From Malassezia japonica (lineage: Eukaryota; Basidiomycota; Malasseziomycetes; Malasseziales; Malasseziaceae): DNA of 64,000 nucleotides. Positions 1 through 10,074 of the stretch are shown piece by piece; the stretch's first letter is position 1, and the number at the start of each line of letters is the position of its first letter. Made by a program: the position numbers and the translations under genes. The stretch covers positions 124,001-188,000 of the forward strand of contig NC_083373.1 in NCBI RefSeq assembly GCF_029542785.1, in the 5' to 3' direction. The notes below the pieces were generated by a model that was not told the origin of the DNA, did no database searches, and saw nothing but the letters and a program-made list of their open reading frames with translations.

Positions 1-553
1 TCGGAGCTCAAGGCGTTCCACGACGCGCTCAAGGGCGACTCGGCGGAGGCGACCAAGCTCCGTACCTTCCTTACCAACCCCACGATCTCCACCGAGAACC
101 GCGAGAAGGTCCTCTCGGCGATCGGCGGTAAGAGCGGCACCGACGAGATCACTCGGTACGTGCCCGATCCTAACGCAGCAACCTCCTCGAGACCCTCTCG
201 GAGAACGGCCGCCTCAGTCTCACCGAAAAGGTGATTGGCGGCTTCCTCGAGCTCACCGGCGCCCACCGCGGTGAGGTCAAGATCGTCATCACCTCGGCCA
301 AGCCCCTCGACAAGTCCTTCGCCTCGCGCCTCGAGTCGACTCTTAAGTCGTCCAAGTACGCGACCACCGAGGGCGCCAAGACCACCACCTTTGAGTTCAA
401 GGTGAACCCCGCTCTCCAGGGCGGTCTCACTGTCGACCTCGGCGACCGCACCATCGACCTCAGCGTCGCGAGCCGCGTCAACAAGTTCAACGCGCTCCTT
501 CACGGTATGTTTTTGTTAAAAAAATGGACCTGCTAACATCAGAGTCGATCTAA
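1..553 (+). CDS. ATP5: ATP synthase OSCP subunit, 5' partial
   Basis: Oligomycin-sensitivity-conferring protein of mitochondrial F1Fo-ATP synthase, which joins the peripheral stalk to the top of F1. The window opens inside the gene, so the start and targeting peptide are missing. Exons 1-155, 179-504 and 543-553. The C-terminal family region is clear: GGFLELTGAHRGEVKIVITS, then a motif like VNPALQGGLTVDLGDRTIDL, ending LLHESI. The first intron (156-178) is only 23 nt and ends CTAACGCAG; the second (505-542) is 38 nt with a GTATGT donor. Skipping either intron breaks the frame or adds an unlikely tail. Identification is secure; only the N-terminus is unknown. Confidence 0.93.
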
Positions 554-664
554 GTACAGTGGTAGCACATCATAGTCTAGCACCGCCTATGGCTTCCTAA
601 AACGCTGCGCGCGACGCCCTCGGGAGAGGACGCGGATCCTGACGTTGCCCCTCCACCGCACTCG

Positions 665-2265
665 ATGGATACGTGGCAGGCGTACAAGGCCGAGAAGGAG
701 GCGTGGGTCGCCGGCCAGGTCGGCTCGTCGGTCCTGCGCATCAATACAGTGTGCGCAACGTCGCTCGCATCCTACGTGCTGTGGGCTGTCACCAAGCAGT
801 ATCCCTTGTCGCAGCAACACCCGATCGCGCTCGACTTTTTCACGCTTATTGTGCCGCTCAGCCTGGCGTGCACGCTGCTTGCAGAATACACGGCTGAGCT
901 GCTCGGCGGCCTTGCTGTGCTCATCGTTGGCCTCTACATTCTTAGGCCAAGCTTGGATGTGCCAGAGATCACTGCCGACGCGCCAGAAGACGTCTATGCA
1001 GAAGACGCACTGGCCGACGAAACCGACTCGCCTCAGTTGTCTGCAGGCGACGTTGACGTGTCCGAGCACTTGGGGCAGGCGCTGTTGAACCTGGACTCGC
1101 TCACGCCGCTGAGCGCCTCGCCGGTGCTTGGCACGACAGAGCTGCCCGAGCCGGAAGTCGGCGCAGCGTCACTGGATGAACCGCCTGTGCAAGAAACGAG
1201 CGTGCCGGCGCGCTCGCCGGTTCTCACCGTGTACCGTACCTACCTGATGGTGCTTACGGTGCTGTGTATCCTTGCTGTCGATTTTCCCGTGTTTCCGCGT
1301 GCGTTTGCCAAGTGCGAGTCGTGGGGAACGAGTCTTATGGACCTTGGGGTCGGCTCGTTTGTCGTCTCGCATGGCATCGTGTCGCTGCGGACGCAGCGCC
1401 GTCTCGACCTGCGCCGCACGGCGCGACGCACGCTTCCTCTCCTAGCGCTGGGCCTCGTGCGCGTCGCGCTGGTCAAGCGCACCGAGTATCCGGAGCATGT
1501 GAGCGAGTACGGCGTGCACTGGAACTTTTTCCTCACGCTTGGCGTCATGATCCCTGCCCTTGATGTGATCCAGGCTAAGGCGGACGTGCCGTTTGCATTG
1601 GCGGGCGTTGGCCTATGTGTCGTGCACGAGGCGTTCTTGTCGTATACCCCCCTCGGGGCTTGGGCGCTGTCCGAGCACCGTGTGCCCACTAGCCTCTTGT
1701 CGCTGAACAAGGAAGGCATTGCGAGTCTGCCAGGTACGTACTTTTTTCTCACACAGGTTACGTCGCCCTCGCCCTGTGTGGCCTGGACCTCGGCACCTTC
1801 GTGCGCGGCACAAGCTCGAACAAGCGCCGTGCGTTGCTCGTGCGTACAGTCGCGTACTGGGCACTCTATACCGCCACAACGCAGCTCGGCCTTGTCGCAA
1901 GCCGCCGCCTGGTACGTTTTCCCTTCTGACACAGGCAAACCTTCCCTACATGCTGTGGAATGCAGCATTCAACGCTCTTTTCCTCTTTGGCTTTACCGCA
2001 CTACACGATACGTTCCAGCATCTGCAGCTCGGCAGTGCCGATGACGTCCCCCTCCTCTTCCAGCAGATCAATGACCACTCGCTCTGGATTTTCCTGCTGG
2101 TACGTCGCATATCTGACCCAGGCAAACATCACAACCGGACTCGTGAACCTCACTATCCCTACGATGCGCTGCGGCACGCTCGTCGCAATGCTCGTCCTCG
2201 GCGCATACACGGCGCTGATGCTGGGCGCGGCGCCCAGTGCGTTGGCGCTTTGGCCATCATCTTAG
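665..2265 (+). CDS. GWT1: GPI-anchor inositol acyltransferase
   Basis: ER multispanning enzyme that acylates inositol of glucosaminyl-phosphatidylinositol during GPI-anchor synthesis (PIG-W/Gwt1 family). Exons 665-1733, 1757-1911, 1935-2099, 2122-2265 encode about 510 aa. Family landmarks: N-terminal YKAEKEAWVAGQVGSSVLR, NKEGIASLPGY across the first intron, and RRLANLPYMLW across the second. Many hydrophobic segments run along the protein. The introns are 23, 23 and 22 nt, all GTACGT donors with CTCAC/CTGAC next to the acceptor. Without splicing the frame stops or loses homology. It lies between two ATP-synthase-related genes with only 22 bp to ATP11 downstream. Confidence 0.92.
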
Positions 2266-2287
2266 TCAGCACGTAGTCCTTCCCCTC

Positions 2288-3382
2288 ATGCTCGCCGCCC
2301 GGTCGCTGATCCGCGCGCCGCTCAGGATGCCGCAGTATATTACGCGCATGGACCTGTTGCGTTCCTACGCAACGGATGCCGACTCGATCCTTGATCGTAT
2401 CACGAATCAGCCCGGCGCTGGCGCATCCGTGCAGGACAAGCGCCGCTCGAAGCTCGACCAGTACAATGCCAAGCTCGCTGCCAAGGCCCAGGAGCAGGGC
2501 GTAGGCAGCGTTGAGGAGCTCGCACAGAAGCGCCGTGAGGAGGAGCAGGCACGTGTGAAGCAGGAGCGCGAGGCGCGCGCGCGCGCGTACGCCGACCAGG
2601 TCGCAGCCGAGACCGCCGCCAAGGAGGGCTCGGTGGAAGAGCGCGACGCTGCGATGCGTGAGCGCCTCCAGATCCGCCGCCGCCAGGAGGAGGAAAAGAA
2701 GCTGAACAGCGACGACCCGGGCATGTCGGGAAGCCCCGTGAAGCCTTTGTCCTCTTTCCTAAACATTGAAAAGATCCAGAGCGAGTCGCCGGACGCAGTG
2801 GCAAAGCTCTGGACCGCCTACCACACGATGCGCGACAAGCTCTCGGCTGCGGTCCCCGCGCCAACATACCAGAGCATGGTCGAAACGGGTCGCCGCTATC
2901 CCCAGTTTGTGCTGCCCCTGCCCAAGACCGAGACGACGTCCGAGGGCAAGGAAGAGACCGCGTTTGAGATGTTCTTTATGCAGTGGGCGCTGCTTCCCCA
3001 TCCCCCCGGCGTGCCTAAGACGACACCGCCCCCGTCGGCGGTCCTCTTTACGTCGCTGGCCGAGTACAAACTGCGCCAGGAGTATGCCCAGCCTGCGCTG
3101 GTCCTCACGAGCTACACGGACCTGATCGACTCCAAGGACCTGGCCCTGATGCGTGGCGACATCACCGAGGGCCAGGGCACCGATACCGAGCCCGGCAAGC
3201 CGGTCATCTCCCAAAAGGAAGCGCAGCTTCTTGCCCTGTGCATGCAGCGTTTCTACAACATCGACTGGACGTCCGAATCGGACGCCGAAGGCGAGCGCCT
3301 CAAGGTGCTCCTGCGCACCTTCCACGAGCAGCCCGAGTCATTCAAGCTCGAGCAGCTGCTCGACGCGGCATTCAAGATCTGA
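2288..3382 (+). CDS. ATP11: F1-ATPase assembly chaperone
   Basis: Mitochondrial chaperone of the ATP11/ATPAF1 family that protects unassembled F1 beta subunits. Intronless, 364 aa. Start at the ATG giving MLAARSLIRAPLRMPQY, an Arg-rich, acid-free presequence; an earlier in-frame ATG at 2237 lies inside GWT1 coding sequence. Residues about 40-140 form a charged coiled-coil region (KRREEEQARVKQEREAR). The conserved C-terminal domain includes PLSSFLNIEKI, RYPQFVLPLP and FMQWALLPHP. It is convergent with the next gene, with 29 bp between stop codons. The family call is firm. Confidence 0.9.
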   Translation: MLAARSLIRAPLRMPQYITRMDLLRSYATDADSILDRITNQPGAGASVQDKRRSKLDQYNAKLAAKAQEQGVGSVEELAQKRREEEQARVKQEREARARAYADQVAAETAAKEGSVEERDAAMRERLQIRRRQEEEKKLNSDDPGMSGSPVKPLSSFLNIEKIQSESPDAVAKLWTAYHTMRDKLSAAVPAPTYQSMVETGRRYPQFVLPLPKTETTSEGKEETAFEMFFMQWALLPHPPGVPKTTPPPSAVLFTSLAEYKLRQEYAQPALVLTSYTDLIDSKDLALMRGDITEGQGTDTEPGKPVISQKEAQLLALCMQRFYNIDWTSESDAEGERLKVLLRTFHEQPESFKLEQLLDAAFKI

Positions 3383-3411
3383 TAGGCATTAGCTTCTAAA
3401 GAGTGTGGTGT

Positions 3412-5532
3412 CTAGTAGGACGGGTTACTGGGCGCGTGCAGCTCATCCATAGATGTGGTGCCACTGCGCTGGGTCGTGGGGAAAAGGGCACGCTGGGGCG
3501 ACGGGGTATTGCACTCCCAGCGCGAAACGTCGTCGCCTGACGTGCTCGCGGTACGGCTCGAGCTCTGGCGCCGCGAGCAGGAGCCTGGGGGATATCGTCC
3601 CAGGGATAGGTCGCGCGTCCGGCGGAAGGACAGGCTCTGAGGGGACGTGACGCCGCTGCTGTGTGGCGACAACAAGGATCCGTTCGGCGAGCATTCTCGA
3701 GTTAATGGTGCACACGTGTGCGGGCGCCGTGGGACTTGAGGGAAGCGCGAAGACACGGGTGATTCTTCCTCTTCCTCCTCATCGCTCGAAACGTGAAACG
3801 TCGGCATCGCGTGGAACGTCGCGCGCTCTTCGTCCAGTTCCGGTGACTTATGCAACAGAAGGAGCTCGGCTGCAAGAACTAGCTCATCGGTCGTGTCCAG
3901 CTTCTTGGTGTACGAGCCAGAGTATTGCATGGTAGGTTCGGTGATAAGGAGGGACTGGATGACACTGCCACGGTGCGACGTAGGACGTCGGTGAGAATGC
4001 TCGCAGCAGAGCGCAGGCTCGTCGGTCACAGCAACAGGCGCCGGCGAAAGAGGGCATTCTTCCATGTCAGTGCTCTGGCTCGCCCACGCGACGCAAGGAT
4101 CCATACTGGATAAGGCATCGTCTGCATCATTCTTGGCACGGGAAAGTGACGTATCTTGATCAGCCGCAGCCATCACTAGATCGACATCGTCGTCCAAGAG
4201 ATCGTCCAGAGCTTTCTCCTCGTCTTCGTCTTCGTCGTCTTCGTCTTCGTCTTCGTCATCCTCGTCGTCATCCTCGTCGTCATCCTCGTCTTCGTCGTCC
4301 TCGTCGTCCTCGTCGTCATCCCCCTCTTCATCCTCGTCATCATCAAGCTCGTGCGGCGAAGGAATAGGGCTCGGGAGTCGCGCCTTGACCAGATGTGGCG
4401 ACCGCACATGCAGTCGGTGCTCTGATGGCTCGTTTGGCCCACTGCCAGCGGTTCCAGTCGATCCACATGTCGAGGGCGGCCATGGTGTATCAAACAGATT
4501 CGTCACCAGCGACGAAGACGAAGATACACCTGGTGATGCGACCATACACCGCTTCCCGTGTACTTGCCGGCGGTGCATGCTCTGAAGACGATCGCGCTCG
4601 CGAAGCTCGTGGGGGCTTATAGCAAAAGCGAGCGAGCGACGACGCGGTGGCTGCGCAGTTTCGTTTTGGTCCTTAGGGGATCCATATTCGGTTACATCGT
4701 GGAACGATAGTGTGCGGCGGCGAGGGCTTGATGTGCTCAGCGGCAGCGCGTGAACAGACAAAGTCGAGACGGCAGTCAGCGGTGGCGAGGTGAGCGCCAC
4801 GGGCGCCTGAGCCGAGCAAGCGAGCGGAGCCGGCGAGCGTGTTGAGCTCGGCGCAGCTTCGCTGTCACTTTCCTGGTCATCGGAGTGTTTATCCGCAGCC
4901 TCCTTGTCATTGTCGGCCGCCTCGTCGCTCTCGGATGACTCGTCCGCGAGCTCATCGTCGACTGCGTCCTTATCATCGATCGTATCCTCATCATCAATCA
5001 CATCCTCATCATCAATGCCCAGCACGGCCGTCTCCTTGGCAAAGACGTTGCGGGTCGATTGAAAACGGGGCGATGTGCTTCGCGCGCGGCTGCGTGGCTC
5101 GATAAAAGTGATGCTGGTCCGCCGTGTGGCACTCTCTGCGGGCAGTTCCGACTCGCTCTTGTGCAGTGGCGCGTGCGTCGAGTGGCTACGCGACCAGCGA
5201 TAGCGGTGTGGCTTCTCGGGCTCGACAAAGTGCGTACGAGCCGCCGCCATAGCAGGGCGTGGCTCACACACTTTTGGCTCCTGCAAGAGCCCGTGCTTGA
5301 GGATACCCGAGGTGAGGCCCGACGGCGTGAACTGGGCCTCTTGACTCGCGGTGGGCGATCGGAGCGCATCAGATAAAAGCGACATGCGCCTTGACGGCGC
5401 GGGTGTCACTTCTGCTTCGCTATCGCTCCCATTTAGCCACGCAGGGACGGCCCGCTTGGAAAAGTCTAGCGGCGAGGTATCGGCTGCATCCGGGGGCGGA
5501 TCAGCAGCACTCGACTGCAATGAAGTTGCCAT
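3412..5532 (-). CDS. Acidic serine-rich protein of unknown function
   Basis: Single 706-aa reading frame; I do not recognise a catalytic domain. Visible features: a run of almost pure Asp/Glu at about residues 396-440, a second acidic stretch at 173-222, and otherwise low-complexity Ser/Thr/Pro sequence, so it is probably disordered. At least four basophilic-kinase-type sites (RRxS/T) occur: RRMSLL near 48, RRTSITF near 137, RRRTLSF near 271 and RRRSLAF near 297. These resemble PKA targets, which is inference. A conserved-looking segment FTPSGLTSGILKHGLL lies at 68-83. The open frame is far too long for chance in a Ser/Asp-coding register, so the gene is probably real. Function unknown; a regulatory scaffold is one possibility. 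Confidence 0.72.
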   Translation of the reverse strand: MATSLQSSAADPPPDAADTSPLDFSKRAVPAWLNGSDSEAEVTPAPSRRMSLLSDALRSPTASQEAQFTPSGLTSGILKHGLLQEPKVCEPRPAMAAARTHFVEPEKPHRYRWSRSHSTHAPLHKSESELPAESATRRTSITFIEPRSRARSTSPRFQSTRNVFAKETAVLGIDDEDVIDDEDTIDDKDAVDDELADESSESDEAADNDKEAADKHSDDQESDSEAAPSSTRSPAPLACSAQAPVALTSPPLTAVSTLSVHALPLSTSSPRRRTLSFHDVTEYGSPKDQNETAQPPRRRSLAFAISPHELRERDRLQSMHRRQVHGKRCMVASPGVSSSSSLVTNLFDTPWPPSTCGSTGTAGSGPNEPSEHRLHVRSPHLVKARLPSPIPSPHELDDDEDEEGDDDEDDEDDEDEDDDEDDDEDDEDEDEDDEDEDEEKALDDLLDDDVDLVMAAADQDTSLSRAKNDADDALSSMDPCVAWASQSTDMEECPLSPAPVAVTDEPALCCEHSHRRPTSHRGSVIQSLLITEPTMQYSGSYTKKLDTTDELVLAAELLLLHKSPELDEERATFHAMPTFHVSSDEEEEEESPVSSRFPQVPRRPHTCAPLTRECSPNGSLLSPHSSGVTSPQSLSFRRTRDLSLGRYPPGSCSRRQSSSRTASTSGDDVSRWECNTPSPQRALFPTTQRSGTTSMDELHAPSNPSY
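4217..4352. repeat. Imperfect trinucleotide tract coding Asp/Glu
   Basis: On the plus strand this is a CTC/GTC/TTC-rich tandem triplet tract. Read on the minus strand it encodes the near-continuous Asp/Glu run of the 706-aa protein. It is imperfect at third positions, so it is not a clean microsatellite, but it is a candidate for length variation between strains. Confidence 0.8.
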
Positions 5533-5670
5533 GACGCAACGGCCGGCCTGACACGCACGGTGCGCGCCAGAATCGGCCTAGGCTAGTGTAATAGCAGGAA
5601 GAGCTTGGGCTCTCGTTGTCGTGGGTGCGGTTCGGCGCGCCTCGTACGCCGTGCGGCTTGTAATCTATAT

Positions 5671-5676
5671 CACGTG
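5671..5676. promoter_or_regulatory. CACGTG box
   Basis: CACGTG followed by A in the 170-bp spacer upstream of the acidic Ser-rich gene (start 5532, minus strand). It matches the palindromic E-box bound by Cbf1/bHLH factors. Function is inferred from recurrence of this box in many spacers here. Confidence 0.45.
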
Positions 5677-5702
5677 AATAGGTGGCGTCTCGGCGGCTAT
5701 GG

Positions 5703-6652
5703 CTAGGGCGATGAGCGCGCGAAACGGACGACCATAACCGACGTGTTGTCGGTGCTGAAGTTGTCCAATGCGTATTTCAGTAGCTTTTCCGACGCCTCTT
5801 GCGGGTCGGCGACGTCGACGATGTGGTCGACAGCGTCCTGATCGCTGATAACGTCCCACAGCTAAATGAGTTATTCCACGTACCCCGTCACATGCCACGA
5901 TCAAGAACGTGTCGCCCTCCTCGAGTTCGATACTTGTCGTGAACGGAGAGCCGACAACAAACTCCTTCATAGAAAAGTCGCCCAGCGAGCGCGTCACGGC
6001 CAATACGCCTGCGTCAGAATAAACACGTACCGTTCACGCGATTGTTGAGCAGGAATCCTCCTTTTTCCGTGATGCGCTTCGCCTCGCGCTCGTCCGAGCC
6101 TTTGTGGTCGTAGGTCAGCCGCACCGCACGGCCATTTCGGCACAACACGCTGCGCGCGTCGCCGACATTGGCCGTGTATAAGACACGCCGCTCCTTCTTT
6201 TCCGGCGCGTCATCCACCTCCACGCGCAGCAAGGACGTGACGGCGGTGCAGCCGCTACGCACGCCTGCGCTTTCCGAGTCGATTTCCAGCTGGCGATCGA
6301 CGTGCAGAAAGGTGTTGTTCAGCACTTCCCGCACGTCCATCTGAGGGTGTTTGTGCAGCTCCTCTTGCAGGATCGGGGCGAGGTGATCGCGGCACCATTC
6401 TGCCGCAAACTTGCCCGCATGGCCGTCAAACATGCCAAAGAAGGCCTGGCCGGGGACGTCATCAAAGTCGAGGATGCTCAGGTGCGCGTCCTCCATGGTA
6501 CGCCGCCATCGGCTGTTGCAATCTGCCGCCAAGCCGACGGTTGTAGTCCATCTTTTATCACTGCCAGATGCCTCTCCCTTCTTTGGCTCTTCATGAGCCT
6601 CGGGGAGCATGGCGACAGGCGCAAGACCAGGAGGAAGGCTACGGTGAACCAT
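5703..6652 (-). CDS. PTC1: PP2C-family protein phosphatase, PTC1-like
   Basis: Metal-dependent Ser/Thr phosphatase that in fungi dampens stress MAP-kinase signalling. Exons 6652-6031, 6008-5884, 5861-5703, about 301 aa from the chosen start. PP2C motifs: RTMEDAH (residues 51-57), GMFDGHAG (73-80), [35 protein letters not shown] and TDNTSVMVV. The metal-binding Asp residues in DGHAG, CDG and DNTS are present. Both introns are 22 nt (6009-6030, 5862-5883); splicing is needed to restore [13 protein letters not shown] and CDGLWDV. The start is uncertain: in-frame ATGs at 6721, 6652 and 6610 all precede the domain. I prefer 6652 because 6721 almost touches the neighbouring stop codon. Confidence 0.88.
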
Positions 6653-6725
6653 AGGGTACCTACGCTGCCTGGTCCATCCACGATCGACGTAGCCAAGCCA
6701 TGCCATGCGCCCGATCGGCACGTGA

Positions 6726-7993
6726 TTACGCCAGGCTGCAGGGGTCTACGGACGCCGGTGGGCGCGCGGCACGCTGGGGCCATAGGGCGCGAGCTGGGTA
6801 AGTATGGGGACGTACGCTTTCCAAATACAATTGCGCCACATGCACGGACCATTGCACCGAAGGCAGGTGAATCTCGGGGGCGTCCTCCGGCGCCTCCGGT
6901 ACACCTTCCTCGGTCAGCTCGGGGGTAGTGGTACGTGGCGAGTCCCTGGGAAGGGGTGCAGGACCTTCGACCGTACCGGGCGGCGGTGACGAATCAGGAT
7001 CATCGGACGTAAAACCGGATTCCACTTCCGACTCCAGGGTGAAGTAGCTCGCCTGGGGCAGCGTGCCTTCGTCCGCCTCCGACTCTTCTTCCGTGTCCTC
7101 GGTGGGGGGCGTGCTCCGTTGGGCAGGCGTGGGCTCCGGCGTGTCCTGGCCAAAGATCCAGCCGTCCTCACGCAGGGAGCGCCACATGCGCTCGCGGTGG
7201 TTTGCAGCGAAGCGAGAGAGGCGCGCGTGGCGCTGGGTATGCATGCGCATGCGGTGCTGGAACGCAAAGTTTTGCATCGCCATATAGCGGCTCGCGACCT
7301 TGACGGCATTTTCAAAGTGCAGGCGCGCCGAGCGGCGCACCGAGGGAGAGACGGCGGGCGTGGTATCGGTAGGTGCCAAGAGGCTGGTATACGGGCTGGC
7401 AGTGTCAGCCGTCGGCGACAGGGCGCCGAGATAGAGTGTCAAGAGGCCGAGGTAGGCATGCAGCTGAGGATTGTGTCGATAGGGATAGGCGGCAATGACG
7501 CTGGGTGAGGTGCGGCGCGTACCTGTTGAGCTCTTCGAGCGCGTCGTGGTATTTTCCCGCGGCAATCATCTCGCGGACCATGAGCGGGAGGAGATAGGGA
7601 CGCTGCGTCAGACAGACTACGTACCAGCACGGCTCGTGTCCGAGCGAGTTGTTGCAGGTAGCGCAGCGGCTGCCGCGTGCTGCCAGGCAGCATCACGACT
7701 TCAAGCCCCATTTTCCACAGCTCAATCGGCCGCCACTCTTTTGCGTTCATCAGCAACCGCAGGCACCGCGCGGCGCGCGGCGCGTCGCGCCGAAGCAGCA
7801 TGAGCTGCAGCAGATCGTACAGGCGCCGAACGTGTTGCCGGCGCACGTCCGCAACCGCTTTCGTATTCACCGCCCTAGGGTCCAACGGATCGCTACTGGG
7901 GGTCAGGTAGGACTGAGGCACGAGCCCATGGGTATACACATAGTCATCACTGTCCATATACGCCGGCGGCGGCTGGAACAGCGCCGCCTGCAT
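6726..7993 (-). CDS. RRN11: RNA polymerase I initiation factor RRN11-like
   Basis: Probable subunit of the core factor that recruits RNA polymerase I to rDNA. Exons 7993-7625, 7602-7523, 7500-6726, 407 aa. The diagnostic part is an N-terminal helical-repeat region (about residues 55-185) reading QHVRRLYDLLQLMLLRRDAP, then ELWKMGLEVV, REMIAAGKYHDALEELN and PYRHNPQLHAYLGLLTLYL, matching the RRN11 family pattern of TPR-like helices. The C-terminal third is acidic and Pro/Ser-rich. Both introns are 22 nt and phase-consistent. The ATG at 7993 opens MQAALFQPPPAYMDSDDYVY. Assignment is by remembered family pattern; a different TPR protein is the alternative. Confidence 0.65.
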
Positions 7994-8012
7994 GGTAGTG
8001 TGTGGAGGAGCG

Positions 8013-8018
8013 CACGTG
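8013..8018. promoter_or_regulatory. CACGTG box in RRN11/PI4K divergent promoter
   Basis: CACGTG inside the 87-bp spacer between the divergent starts of the RRN11-like gene (7993) and the PI 4-kinase (8081). It could serve both genes. Confidence 0.4.
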
Positions 8019-8080
8019 GGCAAATTTCCCTAGGGGCCGAGCGAGGTACGCGGCGGAAACGTGCAGCTGGTGCAACGTCC

Positions 8081-10065
8081 ATGGCGCGCGGAAACGACGC
8101 TGAAGAGCGCACGCCGCTCTTGCAGTCGGTCGTTACTTCGGCGCCGGATGTGCACCACCGGCGCGCTCTGGGAGTGCGTGGCGCAAAGCCGGCCGACTAT
8201 GTGATTAGCGTGTTTGAGCCGGAGCACGGCGGGCAGAGCGCGTACGCTGCCGACAACCTCGTGGATGATTCCGCGTTCTACCAGATGGTGGACAATATCC
8301 GTGCGTCAATCGACGAGGGGGTACAGCCACGCATGATCTCGGTTGGGACGAGTGGCTCGTACTTTGTGCGCGTCCGCGAACGGGACGATACGCGTATCGT
8401 TGGCGTGTTTAAGCCGATGGACGAGGAGCCGTACGGCAATCTCAAGTGCGTAACACGCCTAATGCAGCCCGAAGCGTGTGTTTCTGCGCAAGTACTTTTG
8501 GTGGGCCATGGGGCGCCCTTGGTAGGTCGACTCGCTGACGCAGTTTGATTCCCAACTTTTCCTACCTGTCCGAGGTCGGCGCCTCGTTTCTGGATGATCG
8601 CCTAGAGCTGGGACTCGTGCCCAAGACGCGCCTAGTGGGCCTTGCAAGCCCCTCCTTTCACTATCTCTACCGCGACCGCCGCCGGTACGAGCGGGGCCAG
8701 GCGCCGCTGCCGAGCAAGATCGGGTCGCTGCAGCAGTTCCTTGTTGGCTACGAGAACGCAAGCCAGTTCCTGCGCAGGCACTCGCTCCCGGGCCGGCCCC
8801 GCGACCTGTTCGAGCGCGACCTGTCAGAGGAGAATGCGGCGCACCGCCTAAGCCGCCGCAAGGAACGCGCGCGTCTGCGCATGTGCTTTATCGCGATCAA
8901 GCGCCTGATTCTCTGCAGATACGGCCCGGGGCCGTACGGCAGCCCCGAGGCAGACGAGTGCGAGCAGCGCGAGGCGCCGCCGGCCATGCAGCTCGACCAC
9001 GAGGCACAGGCGTACCCGGCCGCGGCGCCAATGACCACCGGCACGCGGCGCGATACCTTCCAGTGGACGGCGCGCACATGGCGCGAGTTCCGCCTCGAGC
9101 TCGAGAAGCTCGTCGTGCTCGACTTTTTGATGCGCAATACCGACCGCGGCCTGGACAACTTTATGGTGACCTACGACCCGAATGCAGGGCCGGACGAGCG
9201 CTCGATCCGTATCGGCGCGATTGACAACTCACTCGCATTCCCGCACCAGCACCCCCGCGGCCTGCGCGACTATCCCTATGGCTGGCTCTTTCTGCCGACG
9301 AATCTGATCGGCGATGCGTTCTCCGACGAGACACGTAAACTCTTCCTTCCTAAGCTCACCGACCCGGTGTGGTGGGCGACCACGATCGACGGACTGCGCC
9401 GCATCTTTTCGCAGGACGCACACTTTCACGAGCGCGTCTTTCAGGACCAAATGGACGTGTTCCGCGGCCAGGGGTACGTCCTGGCCCAGTGCCTGCAGAA
9501 CAAGGACCAGGGCCCGATTGAGCTGTGTGCGCTTCCGAAGCAGCTCGTGCGCCAGTCGATCCGCATCGTCTTTCCGAGCGAGCTGCGCAAGCACACGGTG
9601 GCGGACCTCAGCAAGGGCCGCACGTCCAAGGTCGACGAGCGCCAGGAGCAGGGCGCTGCGCCGCTCGCCATTCCGACGCCACGCGGCCAGCTTTCCCAGA
9701 GGCCGGGCATCGCGCATTCGATGCCGAGCGATGCCAAGCCGTCGGACAGTGCCGAGGCGCCCGAGCCGCTGGCCATCGAGGTCGTGGAGCGCATCAACCA
9801 GCTCACCAAGCGCACGATCCAGCGCAGCATCACCCCGCCGCCGAATGCGATGGCGCGCCCGCTTGCCTCGCGCGCCGCAAGCACCGCCGTCCTGCCCGAC
9901 ACGCGCCCGCACAACGTGTCGCAGCAGATGCACTCGCTCGACCTTGCTGGAAGCGACACGCCGCCGGCAGACGCCGAGGATCCTACCCTTCCCCCAGTGC
10001 CGGTTCCTGTGCTGGTAGAGCGTCTCGAGACAGAGACACGCCGCCCGTGGATTTGGTGGTACTAA
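8081..10065 (+). CDS. LSB6: Type II phosphatidylinositol 4-kinase
   Basis: Makes PI4P from phosphatidylinositol on vacuole, endosome or plasma membrane (Lsb6/PI4K2 family). Exons 8081-8445, 8468-8521, 8544-10065, 646 aa. Landmarks: VGTSGSYFVR (nucleotide loop), VGVFKPMDEEPYGNLNPK with the catalytic Lys, GRPCLIPNFSYLSEVGAS, FLMRNTDRGLDNFMV (catalytic loop) and IGAIDNSLAFPHQHP (metal-binding Asp). The two 22-nt introns (8446-8467, 8522-8543) must be removed to join GNLNPK and RPCLIP. A basic Cys-containing stretch near RLILCRYG could be the palmitoylation segment, displaced compared with the animal enzyme. The C-terminal 150 residues are Pro/Ser-rich. The stop codon ends 9 bp before that of the convergent PPR gene. 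Confidence 0.9.
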
Positions 10066-10074
10066 CTACGCTCG

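Noticed and set aside
4146..4367. Plus-strand frame of Arg/Pro/His repeats
   Set aside because: It is the antisense reading of the Asp/Glu-coding triplet tract.
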